Shown one piece after another: positions 1 through 6,703 of a stretch of DNA of 8,217 nt (its first letter is position 1; every line of letters begins with the position of its first letter). The notes below the pieces were generated by a model. It made no database searches and was not told the origin of the DNA. It saw only the letters and a list, made by a program, of their open reading frames with translations. The position numbers were made by a program, and so were the translations under genes. The stretch comes from an uncultured Clostridia bacterium. GTDB lineage: Bacteria > Bacillota > Clostridia > Oscillospirales > CAG-272. Where the stretch lies: positions 1 to 8,217 of the forward strand of contig CANBDB010000067.1 in assembly GCA_947367285.1 (NCBI GenBank), given 5' to 3'.

Positions 1-393
1 ACCAACATGATGCGTTAGCTCTCTAATCGCCTCGGTAGAAAATAATAAATATCTATCGATATTAGTTCCGATTAAGTTTTCGACATTTCCAACAATAGTC
101 TTTACATTGCCGCTTTGATACAAATCTTGAAGAATTGTATTTTCCGAAACTAGAGTATTATCGGGGATTGGAACAAAAGCAATTTCTCTCTTTTCGGGAT
201 TGAAATTGAGTACGGCAAGAGATATCACTTGATCTTCGTGAATAATACCGACTAGAATATTTGATTCTTTCTCAAGCGGTCTTAATGAAACCATTTCTAT
301 ATATGCACTTGCGATAATTATTGATGAAATTAGTGCAAAGAGCAAAAATGAAAGTAGAAAGGATTTCAAAAACAGTTGCGTTTTAATTTTCAT
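1..393 (-). CDS. Membrane-anchored LCP (LytR-CpsA-Psr)-like protein, N-terminal part, cut by window edge
   Basis: The reading frame is open for 131 codons from the ATG at 393 to base 1, so the C-terminus is missing. Residues 1-10 are basic (K2, K4, K10). Residues 6-32 form one long hydrophobic segment, which suggests a type II membrane anchor with an extracytoplasmic domain. The segment from about 46 resembles the start of an LCP domain: a strand pattern ending in NFNPEKREIAFVPIPDNT (63-80) sits where LCP proteins have 'np..kk..llSIPRDT', and VENLIGTNIDRY (104-115) matches the family's 'VenllG..IDhY'. Active LCP enzymes transfer undecaprenyl-linked glycopolymers onto peptidoglycan. Here the usual Arg-Asp after 'IP' is Asp-Asn (D78-N79) and no GRSDT motif is seen, so catalysis is doubtful. 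The start is supported by AAAGGAA 7 nt upstream and a promoter 28 nt upstream. The family call is from remembered motif patterns and is moderate; a generic membrane protein is the alternative. Confidence 0.6.
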   Translation of the reverse strand, partial: MKIKTQLFLKSFLLSFLLFALISSIIIASAYIEMVSLRPLEKESNILVGIIHEDQVISLAVLNFNPEKREIAFVPIPDNTLVSENTILQDLYQSGNVKTIVGNVENLIGTNIDRYLLFSTEAIRELTHHVG

Positions 394-420
394 TAGCAAT
401 TTCCTTTCAAAGCATTTCGT

Positions 421-449
421 ATTATACTACAAAATGCATAAGATTGCAA
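421..449 (-). promoter_or_regulatory. Sigma-A-type promoter for the LCP-like gene
   Basis: Read on the minus strand, TTGCAA (449-444, 4 of 6 to consensus) is followed after 17 bp by a perfect TATAAT (426-421). Transcription should start near 413-415, giving a leader of about 21 nt that contains AAAGGAA (407-401), 7 nt before the ATG at 393. The -35 lies inside the palindrome ATTGCAAT. The promoter fills most of the 68-bp gap after tgt, so the downstream gene can be transcribed independently of the mismatch-repair unit. No convincing terminator for tgt is present in the gap, so read-through is also possible. Confidence 0.7.
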
Positions 450-461
450 TACATTTCAGAA

Positions 462-1607
462 TTAATCGTGAAGTCTCTCGCCCAAAATATTACGGTATTT
501 TTGATAGAATTCTTCAAAATAACCACCGTCGAGCGCTTCTCGAATCTTTTCAGTAAGTTCGTTGTAGAAATAAAGGTTATGAAGCACAGCAAGACGCATA
601 CCGAGTGCCTCTTTAGCTTTAATAAGATGACGGATATACGATCTACTGTAATTCTTACATGCGGGACAACCGCAACCTTCATCAAAGGGGCGAGGATCCT
701 TTGCATATTGTTCATTCATAACGTTCATTTTTCCGTGCCAGGTAAAGAGATTGCCGTGACGTGCATTTCTTGATGGCATTACACAGTCGAAGAAGTCAAC
801 TCCGCGATGAACTGCCTCCAGGATATTACAAGGTGTTCCCACACCCATAAGATATCTTGGCTTGTCTGTGGGCATATAGGGTTCAACAACCTCAATTATT
901 CTATACATTTCTTCAGTTGATTCGCCAACCGCAAGGCCACCGATGGCATATCCGTCAAGGTCAAGCTCGGCAATCTCCTGCATATGCTTAATGCGAAGAT
1001 CATCATATGTGCTTCCCTGGTTAATACCAAAGAGCATTTGGTGTTTATTTATAGTGTCGGGCAAGGAGTTAAGGCGCTCCATCTCCGCTTTGCAGCGAGC
1101 AAGCCAACGTGTAGTTCTTGCACATGATTGTTCAACGTATTTATACTCCGCGGGATTTTCGATACATTCATCAAATGCCATTGCTATTGTAGAAGCAAGA
1201 TTTGACTGAATTTGCATGCTCTCCTCGGGACCCATGAATATTCTTCTTCCATCAACATGTGATTGGAAATTAACGCCTTCCTCGCTTATTTTTCTAAGTG
1301 AAGCGAGTGAGAAAACCTGAAATCCACCACTATCGGTAAGAACAGGCTTATCCCAGTTGAAGAACTTATGGATACCACCCATTTCTTTTATGAGTTTGTC
1401 GCCGGGACGAACGTGTAGATGGTAAGTGTTTGAAAGCTCAACTTGACATTTGAGCTCGCGAAGGTCCATGGTTGAAACTCCACCCTTGATTGCAGCACAA
1501 GTGCCTACATTCATAAATACGGGAGTTTGAATATCTCCGTGAACGGTATGCAAGACACCACGTCTTGCTTTTCCATCGGTTTTCAATAATTCAAAAGTTT
1601 TACTCAT
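462..1607 (-). CDS. tgt: Queuine/preQ1 tRNA-guanine transglycosylase (Tgt)
   Basis: Tgt exchanges guanine 34 in the anticodon of GUN tRNAs (Asp, Asn, His, Tyr) for a 7-deazaguanine base, in most bacteria preQ1, as a step of queuosine formation in the cytoplasm. The 381-residue protein is full length for the family. Visible motifs: TDSGGFQVFS (91-100) with the general acid/base Asp92; FDEC (145-148) with base-binding Asp146; Gln197 in INQG; GGLAVGE (223-229); and FDCVMPSR (273-280) with the covalent nucleophile Asp274. The zinc site is Cys312, Cys314, Cys317 and His343. Cys148 and Val227 occupy positions that in Zymomonas Tgt favour preQ1, whereas the eukaryotic queuine enzyme has Val and Gly there. 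This hints at preQ1 use but does not exclude queuine salvage. The start is supported by AAAGGA 6 nt upstream. The gene follows mutL by 18 bp and is probably last in the miaB-mutSL unit. No queA or other queuosine gene is in view. Confidence 0.97.
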   Translation of the reverse strand: MSKTFELLKTDGKARRGVLHTVHGDIQTPVFMNVGTCAAIKGGVSTMDLRELKCQVELSNTYHLHVRPGDKLIKEMGGIHKFFNWDKPVLTDSGGFQVFSLASLRKISEEGVNFQSHVDGRRIFMGPEESMQIQSNLASTIAMAFDECIENPAEYKYVEQSCARTTRWLARCKAEMERLNSLPDTINKHQMLFGINQGSTYDDLRIKHMQEIAELDLDGYAIGGLAVGESTEEMYRIIEVVEPYMPTDKPRYLMGVGTPCNILEAVHRGVDFFDCVMPSRNARHGNLFTWHGKMNVMNEQYAKDPRPFDEGCGCPACKNYSRSYIRHLIKAKEALGMRLAVLHNLYFYNELTEKIREALDGGYFEEFYQKYRNILGERLHD

Positions 1608-1625
1608 TTGTTTTCCTTTCGTGGA

Positions 1626-3659
1626 TTAGGTTCTTTCAAATTGGTGATCGAGATTTCTCTTGGATAGCTCCATTGCTACGGGTCTGCCGTGCGGACAAAA
1701 CGTAATGTCCGGAATTTTCATAAGCTGCTCCACTATCCATTCGGTGTGAGCTTCTACGTATTCTCTACCTGCTTTAATAGCGGCTTTACACGAAGCTTGG
1801 TAGAGGGCTTTTTCAAATAGAATATCTCTTGTTAATTTTGCATTACCAAGACCGTCTTTGATGCGATTTATCATTGTTGCCAATGTATCTTGAACGTCGC
1901 AAGAAGAAAGTTCGGTTGGTATGGAATAAATTAGAATACTGTATTTTTTAGTTTGAAGCTTAAAGCCAAGTTTTTCAAAATCAGCAAGGTAGTCGTTTAC
2001 CACTGCAATTTCAGCTGATGTGAGCATGATCTCAATTGGAGCAATGAGAATTTGAGATGAGGGTTCTTTTTGCTTCATCATTTGCTTGTTTTTCTCAAAA
2101 ATAATACGCTCATGTGCGGCGTGCTTATCAATAATAAGCATTTTATCCTCTCGCTCGACGATCAAGTATGAGTTGAATACTTCACCAACGATACGGTAAA
2201 CAGGAATAGGACTTTCAACGGTTGCTACGGGAGTATTAATTTCCTCCTCATACACCTCGTCATCCTCTATCGGCGTTGCGGTATTATAATGCTGAATATA
2301 GATTTGATAGCATTTGGAAAAGTCTTCCCCGGAAAGCTTTTGGAAATCTTCATCAGAAAGATTTGCACATCTTTCAATGAATTTTTGATCTGATTCTGTA
2401 ATACTTTTATCAATAAGCTCAAGGCCGAGATCTATACTCGTATTGGTGGTCTCGGTTACCTTAATATTTTGCTCATTAATAATTTGCTCGGTTACAATAG
2501 GAGCTTCGGTATATTTGATTTGCTCCACCATTTGTTCGGATCGCGTGTTATATATGGGTGCAAATGCATTTGACACAGGACGAGCATCGGCAATTGTTCT
2601 AAATTGCTCAGCGGTAATTCTTGAGGGTGTTTCTTCCTTTCGAGTACCGATAATTATTTCCGGGCGGGTTGTGTTTTCCTCAAGCGCAGTTTTAACAGTA
2701 TGATAAATGGCTTCAAAAACGGGTTTTTCATTGGCAAACTTAACCTCAAGCTTCGTCGGGTGAACGTTGATATCAACGGTGGAAGGATTGATGGTCAAAT
2801 TGAGGACACAACAAGGAAACTTTTCGGGAGGAAGATATGAGGTATATGCCTGCTCAATTGCCGCCATTGCAAGCTTGCTCTTAATGAATCGATTATTTAT
2901 GAAGAAATTTTGATAGTTTCGATTCGATTTTACTATATCGGATCTGCCTATGTATCCTTCGACCTTTATATCGTTCAACTCGGAATTCACATATATCATA
3001 GCATCCTTCATTTGTTTGCCCATAACTATGTAAATAACGTTTTCGAGCTTTCCGTCGCCGGGTGTTTCAAGCTTGACACTACTGTCGCTTATGAATCTAA
3101 AAGCAATCTCAGGATGAGAAAGTGCGATTTTTTCAACAATAGTTGCTATTGCACTTGCCTCGGTTGCATCCCTCTTTAAGAATTTTCTTCTTGCCGGAAT
3201 ATTGGCAAAAAGGTTTTCTACAATAACGGTTGTGCCATTTCTTGCAGCTTGCTCACTATATTCTACAATTTCTCCGCCGTGTGCTTCTACCATAGCTCCG
3301 TAATGTGCATCAGCAGGTTTAGAAATGATGCGTAAATCGGAAACTGATGCAATAGCAGCGAGCGCCTCACCGCGGAATCCCAAGGTGAGAATTTTCATCA
3401 AGTCGTCGGATGTCTTGATTTTGCTTGTGGCGTGTCGTTTGATAGCTATAGGAAGGTCCTCAGCCTCAATGCCGCATCCATTATCGGATACGCGCATATA
3501 GGTAATTCCGCCGTTTTTAATTTCTACAGTTATTTGCGTAGCACCTGAGTCGATAGAGTTTTCCAAAAGTTCCTTAATAACGGATGACGGTCTATCCACT
3601 ACCTCGCCTGCCGCAATAAGGTTTGCGACCGCAAATGAAAGTACGTTAATACGTCCCAT
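1626..3659 (-). CDS. mutL: DNA mismatch repair protein MutL (endonuclease type)
   Basis: MutL couples MutS mismatch recognition to strand removal; in organisms without MutH its C-terminal domain nicks the new strand. The 677 residues show a GHKL ATPase N-terminus: ELLENSIDSGA (30-40, with Glu30 and Asn34), DNGCG (59-63), GFRGEAL (94-100) and GTTV (142-145), then the transducer part with NVHPTKLEVKF (298-308). A poorly conserved acidic linker spans about 330-485. The C-terminal domain has the metal-binding motif DKHAAHERIIFE (511-522), SCKAAIKA (623-630), FCPHGRP (654-660) and the terminal FERT (674-677). The likely metal ligands Asp511, His513, Glu517, Cys624, Cys655 and His657 are all present. 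QILIAP (536-541) resembles the sliding-clamp motif of the B. subtilis protein. The usual Gln of DQHA is Lys. The start is supported by AAAAGGAG 5 nt upstream. It lies 18 bp after mutS, so the two are almost certainly co-expressed. Confidence 0.97.
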   Translation of the reverse strand: MGRINVLSFAVANLIAAGEVVDRPSSVIKELLENSIDSGATQITVEIKNGGITYMRVSDNGCGIEAEDLPIAIKRHATSKIKTSDDLMKILTLGFRGEALAAIASVSDLRIISKPADAHYGAMVEAHGGEIVEYSEQAARNGTTVIVENLFANIPARRKFLKRDATEASAIATIVEKIALSHPEIAFRFISDSSVKLETPGDGKLENVIYIVMGKQMKDAMIYVNSELNDIKVEGYIGRSDIVKSNRNYQNFFINNRFIKSKLAMAAIEQAYTSYLPPEKFPCCVLNLTINPSTVDINVHPTKLEVKFANEKPVFEAIYHTVKTALEENTTRPEIIIGTRKEETPSRITAEQFRTIADARPVSNAFAPIYNTRSEQMVEQIKYTEAPIVTEQIINEQNIKVTETTNTSIDLGLELIDKSITESDQKFIERCANLSDEDFQKLSGEDFSKCYQIYIQHYNTATPIEDDEVYEEEINTPVATVESPIPVYRIVGEVFNSYLIVEREDKMLIIDKHAAHERIIFEKNKQMMKQKEPSSQILIAPIEIMLTSAEIAVVNDYLADFEKLGFKLQTKKYSILIYSIPTELSSCDVQDTLATMINRIKDGLGNAKLTRDILFEKALYQASCKAAIKAGREYVEAHTEWIVEQLMKIPDITFCPHGRPVAMELSKRNLDHQFERT
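2313..2360 (-). repeat. Imperfect 24-bp tandem repeat in the mutL linker
   Basis: MutL residues 434-441 (LSDEDFQK) and 442-449 (LSGEDFSK) are adjacent copies of an eight-residue unit, and the underlying 24-bp units are similar in DNA sequence. They sit in the flexible linker between the ATPase and endonuclease domains, where length changes are tolerated. A small past duplication is the simplest explanation. Confidence 0.6.
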
Positions 3660-3677
3660 AGCTTCTCCTTTTCTAGA

Positions 3678-6263
3678 TTATTTGAGTCGATTGTTGAGTT
3701 CAAACAGTAAATTCATTGCCTCAACGGGTGTCATTGAATTTATGTCAACTTTTTTGATATCTTCAATAACGGATTTTTCGGTTATTTCTTCAAATGTGAT
3801 AAGATTTTCAGTTTCTTCACTGTAATTTGCATCTGATGTTTTAAGAGTTCTTGACGTTTGTTCAACAGTCGCAAGAATTTGCTTAGCGCGTTTTATAACC
3901 TCGCTCGGAAGTCCGGCAAGTTTAGCAACCTCAATGCCGTAGCTATCATCCGTTGAACCGCGAATGATTTTGCGAAGGAAGATAATGTCATCACCACGTT
4001 TTTTGGCGGCAATATTATAGTTTACAATACCACTGAACTCCTCTTCCATAGAGGTAAGCTCGTGATAATGAGTTGCAAAAAGTGTTTTGGCACCAATCTT
4101 TTTACCGTTGGTGTACTCGATAATGGCACGAGCAATACTCATACCGTCAAAGGTTGAAGTTCCTCGTCCAACCTCGTCATATATAATAAGGCTCTTTTGC
4201 GTTGCATTGCGAAGAATATAAGCAACCTCGTTCATCTCAAGCATAAAGGTTGATTGGCCGGAAGCGAGATCGTCGGAAGCGCCAACACGGGTAAATACCT
4301 TGTCGACAATACCAACTCTAGCATCGCTTGCAGGTACGAATGAGCCAATTTGTGCCATGATTACAATGAGCGCAACCTGACGCATATACGTTGATTTACC
4401 TGCCATGTTTGGACCTGTAATCAACATAAGACGATTAGCCGAAACGTCCAAGTAAATATCGTTAGGAACAAAATATGTATCTTTAACGAATTGTTCTACC
4501 ACGGGATGACGACCATCCTTAATATCTAGAACATTACTATCATCAATTTCGGGCTTAACAAAGTTGTTTTTAGCTGCAACGGATGCAAGACTGTTATATA
4601 CGTCAAGAGTTGCTACAAGATTGGCAGTTTTTCTTATTCTTTCACTTTCGTCCGCAATATGTTGACGAATTTCTTGGAAGAGATTATATTCGAGTGTGCA
4701 AACTTTGTCTGCGGCACCGAGAATAGTTGCTTCTATGTCCTTTAGCTCTTGAGTAATATATCTCTCGCAGTTAGTTAAAGTCTGCTTTCTAATATAACGG
4801 TCGGGCACCATGGAAATGAGTGATTTTGTTACCTCAATGTAGTAGCCAAACACTTTGTTGTAGTTGATTTTAAGTGTTTTGATGCCAGTCGCTTCTCTTT
4901 CCTGCTGGGTGATGTTATCTATCCAGCTGTGTCCGTCAGTCATTATGGAGCGGAGATGGTCAATGTCGGTATTATAACCGTCATTAATGATTCCGCCATC
5001 ACGAACGGAAAAAGGTGCATCTTCCTTGATGGATTTATTGATAAGATTGTGTATATCCGATAAAGTATCGAAATTATCAAATATCTTCTTTAACTCTTCA
5101 CTTTTACAATCGGAGATCAATGACTTAACTTCGGGAAATACTGAAATTGTGGAGCATACGGCGCGGAGATCCTTGCCGTTAGCAGTGCCATAAACAATTT
5201 TAGTTAACAAGCGCTCAAGGTCAAGAACTCCCGAAAGAAGATTTTCAAGCTCCTGACGCTTAATAAAGTTATCATAAAGCTCCTCAACGGCGCTTTGGCG
5301 CTTCAATATTAAGGATGATTTAAGCAAAGGATGCTCAACCCATTGGCGAAGCAAACGCGCACCGGGTGCTGTTTTGGTTTTATCAAGCACCCAAAGAAGT
5401 GAGCCGCGCTTCTCTTTTGTTCGCATGGTTTCGCAAAGCTCAAGATTACGTCTTGTATTGACGTCAATTTCCATAAACTGACCTGTTGTGTATATTTTAA
5501 GATCCTTTATGTTCGTATTTTCCGTCTTTTGCATTTCGGAAAGGTAGTTGAGTAATGCACCAATGGCGCAAATGATACTTCTCTTTCCTTCCCAATTACT
5601 TCTTTCGTTTTCAAACGATCTTCTAACGATATCATAAGATGCATTAAAATCGAAACGCATGGGCTGATTATCGGAAATAAGAGAGGTAACTCTATCTCTC
5701 ATGAAATTACCCTTATCGGGCAAGGATGCGAGAGTTGTGTTAAGAATAATCTCACTCGGGCAATATGTGGAGAGTTCGGTATTGATCTTAGAGTACATCT
5801 CCTTGCCGCTAAAGAATGTTGCAAATGCCTGACCCGTAGACACGTCGGCAAAGCAAAGACCGCTTTCTTCAGTATCATAATAAAGAGCACAAAGATAATT
5901 GTTTTGAGTTTCCTTGAGCAAATTGGATTCAATAAGTGTACCGGGTGTAACAACGCGTGTTACGTCGCGTCGCACAAGACCTTTTGCAAGGGCGGGGTCT
6001 TCCATTTGCTCGCAAATGGCTACCTTGTATCCCTTCTCTATTAGACGGCCTATGTAGGTTTCAGAGCTATGAAACGGAACGCCGCACATAGGTGCTCGCT
6101 CCTCTTCTCCGCAATCCCTACCTGTGAGTGTTAATTCAAGTTCGCGTGATGCTAAAATTGCATCATCAAAGAACATTTCATAAAAATCACCGAGGCGGTA
6201 AAAAAGAAGATAGTCCTTATATTTATTTTTTATCTCGAAGTATTGTTCCATCATTGGTGTCAT
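3678..6263 (-). CDS. mutS: DNA mismatch repair protein MutS
   Basis: MutS binds mismatches and small loops as a dimer and then recruits MutL in an ATP-dependent way. The 861 residues are typical of MutS1. The mismatch-binding motif is DFYEMF, with Phe27 to stack on the mismatch and Glu29 to contact it. The connector spans roughly 120-245 and the core and clamp about 260-560. The ATPase starts near 570, with Walker A GPNMAGKST (617-625), the GASDDLASGQSTF segment (661-673), Walker B LIIYDEVGRGTST (692-704, Asp696-Glu697) and the FATHYHEL His motif (729-736). The C-terminus has the usual helix-turn-helix region and the closing helix DINSMTPVEAMNLLFEL (840-856). Where many Firmicute MutS proteins have a clamp-binding QLSLF-like motif, this one has NLITF (820-824). 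The start is the only ATG after an in-frame TAG and is preceded by AAGGAG. It lies 35 bp after the RicA-like gene and 18 bp before mutL. Confidence 0.98.
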   Translation of the reverse strand: MTPMMEQYFEIKNKYKDYLLFYRLGDFYEMFFDDAILASRELELTLTGRDCGEEERAPMCGVPFHSSETYIGRLIEKGYKVAICEQMEDPALAKGLVRRDVTRVVTPGTLIESNLLKETQNNYLCALYYDTEESGLCFADVSTGQAFATFFSGKEMYSKINTELSTYCPSEIILNTTLASLPDKGNFMRDRVTSLISDNQPMRFDFNASYDIVRRSFENERSNWEGKRSIICAIGALLNYLSEMQKTENTNIKDLKIYTTGQFMEIDVNTRRNLELCETMRTKEKRGSLLWVLDKTKTAPGARLLRQWVEHPLLKSSLILKRQSAVEELYDNFIKRQELENLLSGVLDLERLLTKIVYGTANGKDLRAVCSTISVFPEVKSLISDCKSEELKKIFDNFDTLSDIHNLINKSIKEDAPFSVRDGGIINDGYNTDIDHLRSIMTDGHSWIDNITQQEREATGIKTLKINYNKVFGYYIEVTKSLISMVPDRYIRKQTLTNCERYITQELKDIEATILGAADKVCTLEYNLFQEIRQHIADESERIRKTANLVATLDVYNSLASVAAKNNFVKPEIDDSNVLDIKDGRHPVVEQFVKDTYFVPNDIYLDVSANRLMLITGPNMAGKSTYMRQVALIVIMAQIGSFVPASDARVGIVDKVFTRVGASDDLASGQSTFMLEMNEVAYILRNATQKSLIIYDEVGRGTSTFDGMSIARAIIEYTNGKKIGAKTLFATHYHELTSMEEEFSGIVNYNIAAKKRGDDIIFLRKIIRGSTDDSYGIEVAKLAGLPSEVIKRAKQILATVEQTSRTLKTSDANYSEETENLITFEEITEKSVIEDIKKVDINSMTPVEAMNLLFELNNRLK

Positions 6264-6273
6264 GGACGCTACT

Positions 6274-6279
6274 CTCCTT
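6274..6279 (-). promoter_or_regulatory. Ribosome binding site of mutS
   Basis: AAGGAG on the minus strand lies 10 nt before the ATG at 6263, at the long end of normal spacing. The first in-frame upstream codons contain no other start before the TAG stop at about 6284. Downstream ATGs at codons 4 and 5 would be 19 to 22 nt away, so the site supports the first ATG. Confidence 0.7.
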
Positions 6280-6298
6280 ATCTAAAAAATGTTTTATA

Positions 6299-6691
6299 TC
6301 AGTGGCAGGATGATTTGCAGGTTGCACAGTTGTGAGTACAAGCTGTTTTGGGATCTTCTCCTGTGATTGCACAGGTAATTGTGTTGTTCACTTCGTTCAT
6401 GAGTTCGTTAACCTCAAGCTGAAGTTGGTTGAGTCTGAGAAATGAGGAATTAGTAACGATCTCTTGATACAATTGATTAATTCTCTCATTGATTGCATCA
6501 ATGGTAACGAGGTCTCTATCATCCTTCACCATTTCAGCCTGAAGAGCTTCTTGCTGAACCTCATATTCTTTAAGTGCACCTTGAAGTGCAGCATCATTTT
6601 CGTATGCAATTTTTGCCTCGTTGAATTCTACAAGGCGGATATCTTTCTTAATAGCTTCACCAAGAAGCTTTGCAAGTTCAAAAATTTCCAT
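6299..6691 (-). CDS. YlbF/YmcA family protein (RicA-like) with Cys-rich C-terminus
   Basis: This 130-residue protein is mostly helical and highly charged, with long amphipathic stretches (about 14-55 and 64-104) of the kind seen in the YlbF/YmcA family (Com_YlbF fold). Its position directly after miaB and before mutS matches ymcA (ricA) in B. subtilis, where ymcB-ymcA-cotE-mutS are neighbours; cotE is absent here. In B. subtilis RicA, RicF and RicT form a complex with two [4Fe-4S] clusters that affects RNase Y-dependent mRNA processing, competence, sporulation and biofilm formation. The C-terminus has Cys118, Cys122, Cys125 and Cys129 in a CX3CX2CX3C pattern followed by a final His, plus Cys107. 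These are plausible cluster or metal ligands. Whether it is closer to RicA or RicF cannot be settled by eye, and no RicT is in the window. The start has a strong SD that overlaps the miaB stop, so translation is probably coupled. Confidence 0.87.
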   Translation of the reverse strand: MEIFELAKLLGEAIKKDIRLVEFNEAKIAYENDAALQGALKEYEVQQEALQAEMVKDDRDLVTIDAINERINQLYQEIVTNSSFLRLNQLQLEVNELMNEVNNTITCAITGEDPKTACTHNCATCKSSCH

Positions 6692-6696
6692 ATTTT

Positions 6697-6703
6697 CTCC
6701 TTA
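6697..6703 (-). promoter_or_regulatory. RBS of the RicA-like gene, overlapping the miaB stop codon
   Basis: TAAGGAG contains the miaB stop codon TAA (6703-6701) and a strong Shine-Dalgarno AAGGAG (6702-6697), 5 nt before the ATG at 6691. Ribosomes finishing miaB would clear or occupy this site, which suggests translational coupling of the two genes. Confidence 0.8.

Noticed and set aside
434..460. Inverted repeat AAATG...CATTT after tgt as a possible terminator
   Set aside because: Only 5 bp, AT-rich, with a long loop and no following U-tract; it also overlaps the promoter -35.
444..773. 109-codon plus-strand frame opposite the 3' end of tgt
   Set aside because: It overlaps conserved Tgt coding sequence including the zinc site and has no recognisable protein motif.
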